DNA of 64,000 nucleotides from the NCBI GenBank assembly GCA_034522055.1, contig JAXHLS010000006.1, positions 1,026,790 to 1,090,789 of the forward strand. The letters are read 5' to 3'. The DNA is from Gammaproteobacteria bacterium (GTDB lineage Bacteria > Pseudomonadota > Gammaproteobacteria > JAABTG01). The notes below the pieces were generated by a model. That model made no database searches, had not been told where the DNA came from, and saw only the letters and a program-made list of their open reading frames with translations. Shown here one piece after another: positions 41,056 through 49,399 of the stretch; positions within the stretch are counted from its first letter, which is position 1; the number at the start of each line of letters is the position of its first letter. The position numbers and the translations under genes were made by a program.

Positions 41056-42825
41056 ATGGCATCCCCCACGCCCACTGAAGACGGCCTCATGCCGCGTCCA
41101 GACGGGTCCGCGACCCTCGTGGAGGCCTTGAACCATGCCGCCGGCGGCGACAAGGGCTACAACTTCTACGATGCGCGCGGCCGGCTGCGGGAGGTCCTGC
41201 CCTATGGTGAACTCAAGCAGCTGGCCGAGACCACGGCGCGGCGCCTGCGCACCCTCGGTCTCGTGCCCGGCGACCGCGTGGCCATCGCCCTGGATACGGA
41301 GGCGGCCTTTCCGATCATCTTCTTCGGTTGCCGCTATGCGGGTCTGGTACCGGTGGCCCTGCCCATGCCGGCGCACCTGGGCAGCCACCGCGCCTACGTG
41401 GAGCAGTTGCGGGGCCTGGTGCGGGCCTGCGACGCCGCCCTGGTGGTGGCGGGCTCCGGGGTCGAGGGCTTCGTGGCAGAGGCCCTGGCGGAACTGCCGG
41501 ACGTCGCCAGCTACAGCCCCGCGGAGCTGGCGACCGTGGCGGAGGACCCGGGTCCCCTGCCGGCGCAGGGACCGGACGACGTGGCCTACATGCAGTTCAC
41601 CTCCGGCAGCACCCGCTTTTCCCAGGGTGCTGTGATCACCGAGCGTGCGGTGTTGAGCAATCTGCGGGGTACCATCGAGCATGGCCTGCGCATCACCCCC
41701 AGCGACCGTTGTGCCTCATGGCTGCCCTTCTACCATGACATGGGGCTCGTGGGCTTCCTGCTGACGCCGGTGGTGGCCCTCATGTCGGTGGATTTCCTGA
41801 AGCCCCGGGACTTCGGTGTCAGGCCCCTGCAATGGCTCAAGATCATCAGCGCCAACCGCTGCACCATCGCCTTCGGCCCGCCCTTCGGCTATGACCTGTG
41901 CCGCCGCCGCGTGCGCGGCTCCCAACTGGAAGGCCTGGACCTCTCCTGCTGGCGAGTCGCGGGCGTGGGGGCGGAGATGATCCGGCCGGCGGTGCTGGCG
42001 GAGTTCGCCGCCCAGCTCGCGCCGGCGGGTTTCGACGCCCGCGCCTTCGTGGCGGCCTACGGCCTCGCCGAGGCCTCCCTGGCGGTCGCCTTCGCACCCC
42101 TGGGCCACGGCATCGAGGCCATGACGGTGGACGCGGATGCCCTCACCGATGAGGCCATGGTGGTATCACCCCGCAAGGCCGGCGCGCGGACCCTGGAACT
42201 GGTGGACTGCGGGCACGTGCTCCATGAGCACGAGGTGGTCATTCGGGACGACGACGACCAACCCATGCCGGACCACCACATCGGGCGGGTCACCGTCAGC
42301 GGACCCAGCCTGATGCAGGGCTATTTCCGCGCCCCTGAGGCCACCCGTGAAGCCCTCCACCCCGACGGCTGGCTGGATACCGGGGACCTGGGATGCATGG
42401 TGAAGGGGCATTTGGTCATCACCGGCCGGCGCAAGGATCTGATCATCGTGAACGGCCGCAACATCCTGCCCCAGGATCTGGAATACCTGATGGAGACCCG
42501 CCTCGAGACCCGCTCCGGTGACGCCTCCGCCTTCGCCGTGCCCGGACCCGATGGCGGCGACCAGGTGGTATTGGTGCTGCAGTGCCGCACCCAGGCCCCC
42601 GACGAACGGGCCGCCCTGGTAAAGCGCATTCAGCATTTGGTCTACGAGCACAGCGGCGTGCACTGCGAGGTGGATCTCGTCCCCCCCCAGACCCTGCCGC
42701 GCACCTCCTCCGGCAAGCTGTCCCGATCCGCCGCGCGCAAGGATTATCTGCAACGGGTGCAGCGCGGCGATGCCCCCACCAGCATCCTGCCCCAGACGGT
42801 TGAATCCGCCGCCGGCGCCGCCTGA
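41056..42825 (+). CDS. Fatty acyl-AMP ligase / acyl-ACP synthetase
   Basis: The 589-residue adenylate-forming enzyme carries YMQFTSGSTRFSQGA (P-loop), FYHDMGLVGFLL, YGLAEASLAV, DGWLDTGDLG and GRRKDLIIVNGRN, a pattern typical of fatty acyl-AMP ligases. In sphingolipid loci the homologue (AasR) loads a fatty acid onto the dedicated carrier protein for serine palmitoyltransferase. AGGAGG lies about 12 bases before ATG 41056; the frame open from 40909 has no homology. It leads the five-gene operon. Confidence 0.88.
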   Translation: MASPTPTEDGLMPRPDGSATLVEALNHAAGGDKGYNFYDARGRLREVLPYGELKQLAETTARRLRTLGLVPGDRVAIALDTEAAFPIIFFGCRYAGLVPVALPMPAHLGSHRAYVEQLRGLVRACDAALVVAGSGVEGFVAEALAELPDVASYSPAELATVAEDPGPLPAQGPDDVAYMQFTSGSTRFSQGAVITERAVLSNLRGTIEHGLRITPSDRCASWLPFYHDMGLVGFLLTPVVALMSVDFLKPRDFGVRPLQWLKIISANRCTIAFGPPFGYDLCRRRVRGSQLEGLDLSCWRVAGVGAEMIRPAVLAEFAAQLAPAGFDARAFVAAYGLAEASLAVAFAPLGHGIEAMTVDADALTDEAMVVSPRKAGARTLELVDCGHVLHEHEVVIRDDDDQPMPDHHIGRVTVSGPSLMQGYFRAPEATREALHPDGWLDTGDLGCMVKGHLVITGRRKDLIIVNGRNILPQDLEYLMETRLETRSGDASAFAVPGPDGGDQVVLVLQCRTQAPDERAALVKRIQHLVYEHSGVHCEVDLVPPQTLPRTSSGKLSRSAARKDYLQRVQRGDAPTSILPQTVESAAGAA

Positions 42826-42832
42826 AGCGGGG

Positions 42833-43756
42833 ATGTCACGCACCATCGCCATCACAGGAACCACCGGGTTCATCGGCTCCCATCTGATGACTGCCCTGCT
42901 GGAGGACGGCTGGTCGGTGCGGGCGTTGATCCGCCACCCCCCACCACCCGGGGACCATGGGGTGGAGTGGGTGACGGGGGATCTGGACGATCGTGACGCG
43001 TTGCACGACTTGGTGCAGGGCGCTCAGGCGGTGGTGCACTGTGCCGGGCGGGTGCGTGGCCGCACTGCCGCCCAGTTCGACCACGTCAACGCCGAAGGCA
43101 CCGAGAATCTCGTGAGCGCGGCGACCGAGCAACCCACCTGGCCGCGGTTCCTGTTGCTGTCGTCCCTGGCGGCACGCCAGCCCAAGCTGTCCTGGTATGC
43201 CGCCAGCAAGCGCCGGGCCGAGGAACTGCTGCTGCTCCACGGCGACGCCATGCCCTGGACCATCCTGCGTCCCACGGCGGTCTACGGCCCCGGCGATCGG
43301 GAGATGCTCGGCCTATTCAAGGCCATGCGCCGCGGCCTGCTCCCCGTACCGGGAGATCCGGCGGCCCGCATCACCCTGATCCATGTAAAAGACCTGGTGG
43401 AGGCCATCCTGTGCTGGGCGCGGGCGGACACGCCGCCCCGAGGGCGCTTCGAGCTCCACGACGGCACCCCCGATGGTTACGGCTGGGCCGATCTGACGGC
43501 CATCGCCGCCACCGCCTGGCGCCGGCCGGTGCGCCGCCTGCCCATTCCGTCAGGGCTGCTGCGCGGCGCCGCATGGGTCAACCTGGGTCTGGCACGGCTG
43601 CTGGGCTACGACCCCATGCTCACGCCCGGCAAGGTACGGGAGTTGCGCCATCCCGACTGGCGCTGCGACAACACGCACCTCACCCAGGCCGTGGGCTGGT
43701 CCCCGCGCATCACCCTGTTGGACAGTCTGCGCGGCGACATGGCCGCCCTCACCTGA
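42833..43756 (+). CDS. NAD(P)-dependent reductase, CerR-like
   Basis: The 307-residue extended short-chain dehydrogenase has the Rossmann motif IAITGTTGFIGSHL and the catalytic pair Tyr122/Lys126 in WYAASK. In Caulobacter the neighbouring NAD-dependent epimerase-like protein CerR reduces the 3-keto group after acylation. GAAGCGGGG precedes ATG 42833, 7 bases after the ligase stop. Specific reaction is assigned by locus, not by sequence alone. Confidence 0.85.
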   Translation: MSRTIAITGTTGFIGSHLMTALLEDGWSVRALIRHPPPPGDHGVEWVTGDLDDRDALHDLVQGAQAVVHCAGRVRGRTAAQFDHVNAEGTENLVSAATEQPTWPRFLLLSSLAARQPKLSWYAASKRRAEELLLLHGDAMPWTILRPTAVYGPGDREMLGLFKAMRRGLLPVPGDPAARITLIHVKDLVEAILCWARADTPPRGRFELHDGTPDGYGWADLTAIAATAWRRPVRRLPIPSGLLRGAAWVNLGLARLLGYDPMLTPGKVRELRHPDWRCDNTHLTQAVGWSPRITLLDSLRGDMAALT

Positions 43757-43759
43757 GCC

Positions 43760-44008
43760 ATGGAAGCACATCCCCAGCTCAAGACGCGCCTGACGGCCCT
43801 GTTGCGACAGCTGGCGGACCATGACGTGGCCATCGACGAGGATACGGATCTCATCGATGAGCTGCGCCTGGACTCCGTCAAGGTCCTGGACCTGGTGCTG
43901 GAGATAGAAGACGAGTTCGATGTCTCCATCCCCCTGAACAGCCTCGCCGACGTACGCACCATGGGGGATCTGGCACGACTCATCGTGCACTACGGTGAGA
44001 CAGACTGA
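43760..44008 (+). CDS. Acyl carrier protein for sphingolipid synthesis
   Basis: The 82-residue acidic protein has LRLDSVKVLDLVLEIED with phosphopantetheine-acceptor Ser39. It ends directly at the SPT start codon (TGA then ATG), implying translational coupling. It most likely delivers the acyl thioester made by the 41056 ligase to SPT. Confidence 0.9.
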   Translation: MEAHPQLKTRLTALLRQLADHDVAIDEDTDLIDELRLDSVKVLDLVLEIEDEFDVSIPLNSLADVRTMGDLARLIVHYGETD

Positions 44009-45217
44009 ATGGCCCTGCTCACCAAACTGGGGCGTGTCGCCGCCGAGCGTGACCGCCTGGCGGCCACCGGCATCGATCCCTTCGCTACCGCCATCGAGGA
44101 ACTCTACTCGCCCACGGAGGCCCGCATCCAGGGCCGGCGAGTGATCCTGGCGGGTACCAACAATTACCTGGGCATCACCTTCGACGACGCGTGCATCGCC
44201 GCGGCCCGGGAGGCCCTGGAACGTGACGGCACCGGCACCACCGGCTCGCGCATGGCCAACGGCAGCTATACGGGTCACAAGGCCCTGGAGCTGGAATTGG
44301 CGGCGTTCTACGAAATGCGCTCCGCCATCGTCTTCTCCACCGGCTACCAGGCCAACCTGGGCATGATCTCCGGCCTCGCCGGTCCCGGCGATGTGGTGCT
44401 GCTGGACGCCGACTGCCATGCCAGCATCTACGACGGCTGCCGCCTGTCGGGGGCCGACGTCATGCGTTTCCGTCACAACGATGTGGCGGGCCTGGACCGG
44501 CGCCTGGAACGGCTCGGTAAGCGCCGCGAGCAGACCCTGGTGGTGGTGGAGGGGCTCTACAGCATGCTCGGCGACCGGGCCCCTTTGGGGGAGATCGCTG
44601 CCGTCAAGCGCGCCCACGGCGTGATGCTCATGGTGGACGAGGCCCATTCCCTCGGCGTACTCGGGGCCCGCGGACGGGGTGCGGTGGAGGCGGCGGGTGT
44701 GATGGCGGACACCGACTTCGTGGTGGGCACTTTCAGCAAGTCCCTGGGCAGCATCGGCGGCTTCTGCGCCAGCGACCACGCCGAGCTCGACCTCATCCGT
44801 TATGTCAGCCGCCCCTATATATTCACCGCCTCCCCCGCACCCGCCGTCATCGGTGCCGTGCGGGCCGCCCTGGCGGTCCTGCAGACCCGCCCGGAACTGC
44901 GGCGGCGCCTGTGGGACAACGCCGGGCGCCTGTATGACCGGCTCGAAGCCCTGGGCTATGCCGTAGGCCCCGAGCCCGGCCCGGTGGTGGCGGTGACCCT
45001 GGACGACACGGCCCAGGCCCTCTCTCTGTGGCAAGGGCTGCTGGCCCACGGCGTCTACGTCAATCTGATGCTGCCGCCGGCGACGCCCGGGACCCAACCC
45101 CTGGTGCGTTGCAGCGTCAGCGCCGCCCACACCACGGCCCAGATCGACGCCATCGGCGATGCCTTCGCGACCCTGGGTCAGGTGCTCGAGGGGGCCGCGA
45201 CCACCACTCATCCATGA
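44009..45217 (+). CDS. spt: Serine palmitoyltransferase-like alpha-oxoamine synthase
   Basis: The 402-residue PLP enzyme has the alpha-oxoamine synthase landmarks GTGTTGSRMANGSYTGH, VDEAHSLGVLGARGRG and GTFSKSLGSIGGF with PLP-binding Lys244. The immediate upstream carrier-protein gene and downstream transporter distinguish it from biotin synthesis BioF or Kbl. It condenses serine with an acyl-ACP (or acyl-CoA) to 3-oxo-sphinganine, the committed step to sphingolipids. Confidence 0.87.
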   Translation: MALLTKLGRVAAERDRLAATGIDPFATAIEELYSPTEARIQGRRVILAGTNNYLGITFDDACIAAAREALERDGTGTTGSRMANGSYTGHKALELELAAFYEMRSAIVFSTGYQANLGMISGLAGPGDVVLLDADCHASIYDGCRLSGADVMRFRHNDVAGLDRRLERLGKRREQTLVVVEGLYSMLGDRAPLGEIAAVKRAHGVMLMVDEAHSLGVLGARGRGAVEAAGVMADTDFVVGTFSKSLGSIGGFCASDHAELDLIRYVSRPYIFTASPAPAVIGAVRAALAVLQTRPELRRRLWDNAGRLYDRLEALGYAVGPEPGPVVAVTLDDTAQALSLWQGLLAHGVYVNLMLPPATPGTQPLVRCSVSAAHTTAQIDAIGDAFATLGQVLEGAATTTHP

Positions 45218-45412
45218 CCGCCTGGCGGCGTCACGGTGACCAGGACCCCGCCCTCGCGCGGCGGATGATGGAGGGGTCGCCGGAGTCACTCCCGGCCCGC
45301 GCCTTACCGGCATCCGCCCGAGGCCGTCGGGCATAGTCCTGAGTTGGCGAGCGGCCACCCCCGTTTTGCGACGCCGTCATTCCACCCCCACCTCTACGGA
45401 GCCCGAACGGCC

Positions 45413-47113
45413 ATGGGCATGATGATCGACCTCGTCCGCGCCCATCCGCGCCGCAGCCTGCTGATACTACTGGCCATGCTGCTCGCCGGCGTGGCCGAGG
45501 GTCTCGGCCTGTCCACCCTGCTGCCCCTGCTCGGAACGGCGGTGGACCAGGACGCCGCCCCCAGTGGCATCGCCCTGTACGTCACCGATACCCTCACGGC
45601 CCTGGGTATCACCCCCACCATCGGTGCCATGCTCATGGTCATCGTACTGGGTATGGTGATCAAGAGCCTGCTGTTGCTCATCGCCAACCGCCAGGTGGGC
45701 TACACGGTGGCCCAGGTGGCCACGGATCTGCGCCTCGAACTCATCGACGCCCTGCTGGCCAGCCGCTGGTCCTATTTCATCCAGCAGTCCGGCGGTGCCC
45801 TCGCCAACTCCCTGGCCACCGAGGCCTATCGCGCCGCCACCGGCTTCCAGTACGGCGCCACGGTCTTCGCTCTCGCCATCCAGGTGATGGTCTACGTGGC
45901 CCTGGCCTTGATGGTGTCCTGGCAGGCCACCGTGGCATCCCTGGTGCTAGGGTTATTCATGGTGACGGTGCTCTACCGCCTGGTGCGGGCGGCCCGGCGC
46001 GCCGGCCACAGCCAGACCCTGCTGCTGCGCTCCCTGCTAGGCTATCTCACGGACGTCCTGGGCGGCATCAAACCCTTGAAGGCCATGGGCCGCGACCACG
46101 CCGCCGACGCCCTGCTGCGCCGGGACACCGCCCAGCTCAATCGCGCCATGCGCCGGGAGGTCATCAGCAAGGAGGGCCTGCGGGCGCTGCAGGAGCCCAT
46201 GCTGGCGGCGTTCGTGGCCCTCGGCCTCTATGTCGCCCTGGAACACCTGGGTCTCACCCTGCCGGCGGTGATGATGCTGGCCTTCGTGCTGGTGCGGATC
46301 CTGACCCTGGTGAACCGCATGCAGCGCCGCTATCAGCAGTATGTGATCCAGGTCAGTGCCTATCACGCCCTGCAGGACACCATTGCCCAGGCCCGCGCCG
46401 CCGCGGAGGGGGTCACCGGTACCACTCCCCCGCGACTGTGCCGGGACATCCACCTCGACGATGTGTGGTTCGGCTACGGCGAGGAAACGGTATTGCGAGG
46501 TCTGGACATGGTGTTCCCCGCCGGCAGCTTCACCACCCTCACCGGCCCCTCGGGGGCCGGCAAGAGCACCCTGCTCAATCTCCTGTGCGCCCTCGCCGAG
46601 CCGCAACGAGGCGTCATCCGGGTGGACGGCATCCCCCTGGTCGAGTTGGACCGCAGGGCGTGGCGGCACCTCATCGGCTACGTGCCCCAGGACACGGTGT
46701 TGTTTCACGAGACCGTGTATCACAACATCACCGTGGGTCACCCTCATCTGACCCGGGATGATGCGGAGTGGGCGTTGCGCCAGGCCGGGGCCTGGGATTT
46801 CGTCTCGGCCCTGCCCGAGGGACTGGACACGGTGGTGGGAGAACGCGGTGATCGCATGTCCGGCGGCCAGCGCCAGCGTATCGCCATCGCCCGGGCCCTG
46901 GTGCACCGGCCGCGACTGCTGATCCTCGACGAGGCCACCAGCGCCCTCGATGCCGACAGCGAGGCCCGCATCTGCCATGCCCTCAGCCACCTGCAGGGCG
47001 AGCTCACCATCGTCGCCGTGACCCACCGTCCTGCCCTCGTGGCGGCGGCCGATCGAGGCTACCGGCTCTCCCAGGGCACTGCCGTTCCTGAGCCCGTCGC
47101 CATGGAGGCATAA
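45413..47113 (+). CDS. MsbA-like ABC lipid exporter
   Basis: The 566-residue half-transporter has six membrane helices (residues about 10-310) and an ATPase with GPSGAGKST, MSGGQRQRIAIARAL and LLILDEATSALD. Such proteins flip lipids or glycolipids across the inner membrane. Its place at the end of the spt operon suggests sphingolipid flipping. An upstream frame to 45344 exists; 45413 follows an ACGGAG. The 196-base gap after spt holds only a 40-codon frame. Confidence 0.88.
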   Translation: MGMMIDLVRAHPRRSLLILLAMLLAGVAEGLGLSTLLPLLGTAVDQDAAPSGIALYVTDTLTALGITPTIGAMLMVIVLGMVIKSLLLLIANRQVGYTVAQVATDLRLELIDALLASRWSYFIQQSGGALANSLATEAYRAATGFQYGATVFALAIQVMVYVALALMVSWQATVASLVLGLFMVTVLYRLVRAARRAGHSQTLLLRSLLGYLTDVLGGIKPLKAMGRDHAADALLRRDTAQLNRAMRREVISKEGLRALQEPMLAAFVALGLYVALEHLGLTLPAVMMLAFVLVRILTLVNRMQRRYQQYVIQVSAYHALQDTIAQARAAAEGVTGTTPPRLCRDIHLDDVWFGYGEETVLRGLDMVFPAGSFTTLTGPSGAGKSTLLNLLCALAEPQRGVIRVDGIPLVELDRRAWRHLIGYVPQDTVLFHETVYHNITVGHPHLTRDDAEWALRQAGAWDFVSALPEGLDTVVGERGDRMSGGQRQRIAIARALVHRPRLLILDEATSALDADSEARICHALSHLQGELTIVAVTHRPALVAAADRGYRLSQGTAVPEPVAMEA

Positions 47114-47252
47114 GCGACCCGCCGCGGGCCATTGCCCTTGCTCGCTGCCGTGAGGCTCCCTACCATGGGACGGGAGCGTTGCCGGGCCGCAGTTTTTTCC
47201 CACCGCACATGATGGCGCGGCAACGTACACCCACCAACAAAGAGGAATATCC

Positions 47253-47858
47253 ATGAAACTGACTTCACTGCTGGCCATCGGTGCCCTGACCTGTTCCGCC
47301 ATGACCGCCGTCGCCGAGGAAGCGGTCCAGGACGCCGCGGCCGAGTCCGAAAGCGCAGCGTCCATGAGCGTGGCACCCGAGAGCAAGGCCCCGGAGAACA
47401 TGGCCCCGGAGAACATGGCCAGGTCGGGCAAGAAATGCGACCACAAGAAGAAGATGCATGGCATGAAGCCGGGCGACAGGCGCCAGATGTCAGGCCCCGG
47501 TATGGGCCCCATGGGGGGCCAGGGCAGGTATCCGGGGCCCATGTACGGCCAGTACCCGGGCCGCCCGGGGCCCATGATGTATGGCCGCCAGGGTCCCATG
47601 GGAGACATGACCGGTCCCCAGGACTCACCCTATGAGACCACCATGTCCCCGCCCCGCGGCATGATGGGCCACGGCCCCCGCCCGATGATGGGCCGCGGTC
47701 AGGGTGACGGCCCCATGATGGGACGGGGCATGGGCCAGGGTATGGGCCAGGGCATGGGCCCCCAGGCCATGGAAAAACGCCTGGAGGCCATGGAAGACCA
47801 TCTCGCCAACATCGAGAAACTGCTCCAGAAGATGGTGGACCTGCAGCAGAAGCAGTAG
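47253..47858 (+). CDS. Secreted Met/Gly/Pro-rich protein with C-terminal coil
   Basis: The 201-residue precursor has a signal peptide ending AVAEE, a short Ala/Glu/Ser stretch with a tandem APENM repeat, a lysine-rich CDHKKKMHGMK and then about 110 residues dominated by Met, Gly and Pro (repeated GMGQ, PMMGRG). The last 35 residues form a heptad coil (LEAMEDHLANIEKLLQKMVD). Methionine-rich periplasmic proteins often bind Cu(I), but no family match is recognised. AGAGGAATATCC precedes the start. Confidence 0.65.
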   Translation: MKLTSLLAIGALTCSAMTAVAEEAVQDAAAESESAASMSVAPESKAPENMAPENMARSGKKCDHKKKMHGMKPGDRRQMSGPGMGPMGGQGRYPGPMYGQYPGRPGPMMYGRQGPMGDMTGPQDSPYETTMSPPRGMMGHGPRPMMGRGQGDGPMMGRGMGQGMGQGMGPQAMEKRLEAMEDHLANIEKLLQKMVDLQQKQ

Positions 47859-48037
47859 CCGCCCGAGCACCGGCCCCGGCATGACCCGCCACCCCGGGGT
47901 CCGGTGCTCCCGGCCGCCTCACCCCGCTCCCACTCTCTCCCGACCCGCGAGGCCATGTCCTGGACGCCACGGCAGCCCTAGCCGCCCAGGCCGTTCCCGG
48001 ACTGCAGTCCCTGGCGGGCATCATCATCCTGCCTTTG

Positions 48038-49228
48038 ATGGCGTGGGCCGCGAGCGAGCGCCGCGACGCCTTCGTGTGGCGTGTCCCCGCCGCCGGCCTG
48101 GCCGTGCAATTCGTCCTGGCCCTGGTGTTGTTGAAGGTCCCCTTACTGCAGGGCCTGTTCGTCGCCCTCAACGAACTCATGCTGGCCCTCCAGGCCGCGA
48201 CCCGGGACGGCACCGCCTTCGTGTTCGGCTACCTCGGCGGCGGTGAACCGCCCTTCGAGGAGCGGCCCGGCGCCAGCAGCTTCATCCTCGCCTTCCAGGC
48301 CCTGCCCCTGGTGCTGGTGCTGTCGGCCCTGTCGGCCCTGCTGTTCCACTGGCGCATCCTGCCGGCGCTGGTGAGCCTGTTCGCCTTTGCCCTGCGGCGT
48401 ACCCTCAACGTGGGCGGTGCCCTGGGTGTGGGGGCCGCCGCCAACGTGTTCGTCGGCATGGTGGAGGCCCCCCTGCTGGTGCGTCCGTACATCGCCCGCT
48501 TGACCCGAGCCGAGCTGTTCGCCCTCATGACCTGCGGCATGGCCACCATCGCGGGTACCGTGATGGTGCTCTACGCCTCGGTGCTCGCACCCATCCTGCC
48601 GGATGCCATGGCCCACATCCTCACGGCCTCCATCATCTCGGCCCCTGCCGCCATTACCGTGGCCCGCCTCATGGTGCCCGACGCCGGTACCGCCACTCCC
48701 GGCGACATGGCGGACCCCGATCCCGCCGCAGGCCCCATGGACGCCATCACCCGGGGCACCCTGGCGGGACTGGAACTGCTGCTCAACATCGTCGCCATGC
48801 TGATAGTGCTGGTGGCCCTGGTGAGCCTGGTGAACCTGTTGCTCGGCGGGCTGAGCCTCCCGAGCCTGCAGGCGCTGCTGGGATTCCTGATGGCCCCGGT
48901 GGTGTGGCTCATGGGCATACCCTGGAACGAGGCCGTCACCGCAGGCAGCCTCATGGGCATCAAGACCGTCCTCAACGAGCTGTTGGCCTACGCCGCCCTG
49001 GCGGAACTGCCCGCCGGCGCCCTCGGCGAACGCAGCACCCTCATCATGACCTATGCCCTGTGCGGCTTCGCCAACTTCGGCAGCCTCGGCATCATGATCG
49101 GCGGCCTCGCCACCATGGCGCCGCAACGCCGCACCGAGATCGTCGGCCTGGGTTTCAAGGCCGTGGTGGCGGGCACCCTGGCCACCTGTCTCACCGGCGC
49201 GGTGGTGGGCGTGGTGACCCTGATATGA
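48038..49228 (+). CDS. CNT-family nucleoside transporter
   Basis: The 396-residue membrane protein matches concentrative nucleoside transporters (NupC type): GALGVGAAANVFVGMVEAPL, MTCGMATIAGTVMVLYA and GIPWNEAVTAGSLMGIKTVL, then YALCGFANFGSLGIMIGG. Cation-driven uptake of nucleosides is expected. The first ATG at 48038 (TTG 48035) removes the expected first helix: the same frame upstream reads LQSLAGIIILPLMAWAASE and has no ATG, GTG or TTG, so translation may begin at CTG 48002 or the N-terminus may be damaged. Confidence 0.87.
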   Translation: MAWAASERRDAFVWRVPAAGLAVQFVLALVLLKVPLLQGLFVALNELMLALQAATRDGTAFVFGYLGGGEPPFEERPGASSFILAFQALPLVLVLSALSALLFHWRILPALVSLFAFALRRTLNVGGALGVGAAANVFVGMVEAPLLVRPYIARLTRAELFALMTCGMATIAGTVMVLYASVLAPILPDAMAHILTASIISAPAAITVARLMVPDAGTATPGDMADPDPAAGPMDAITRGTLAGLELLLNIVAMLIVLVALVSLVNLLLGGLSLPSLQALLGFLMAPVVWLMGIPWNEAVTAGSLMGIKTVLNELLAYAALAELPAGALGERSTLIMTYALCGFANFGSLGIMIGGLATMAPQRRTEIVGLGFKAVVAGTLATCLTGAVVGVVTLI

Positions 49229-49235
49229 ATAAAAA

Positions 49236-49340
49236 ATCTCCGTGCCTCTGTGCCTCCGTGAGAGGAATATTTGCTGTTCTTGGCGCTCTTGGCGAGAGGC
49301 AATTTTCCTTCTCTACACCCACGAATTCTGCTGACGAGCC
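49236..49340 (-). repeat. Inverted copy of the 12.1-kb dispersed repeat
   Basis: TGCCTCCGTGAGAGGAATAT, GCTGTTCTTGGCGCTCTTGG and ACGAATTCTGCTGACGAGC are the reverse complement of segments at 12078-12181. It sits between the convergent nucleoside transporter and relA genes and begins 8 bases after the transporter stop. Confidence 0.75.
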
Positions 49341-49399
49341 ATGCGGAAATGCCGGTTTTCTCCGGCGCCTCCTGCGGGCCCCGCCGGCGGCGGTAGCGC

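Noticed and set aside
45214-45336. 40-codon frame whose ATG overlaps the spt stop
   Set aside because: It has no ribosome-binding site, no recognisable family and Arg/Ala-biased composition; it may be a decayed start of a lost gene.
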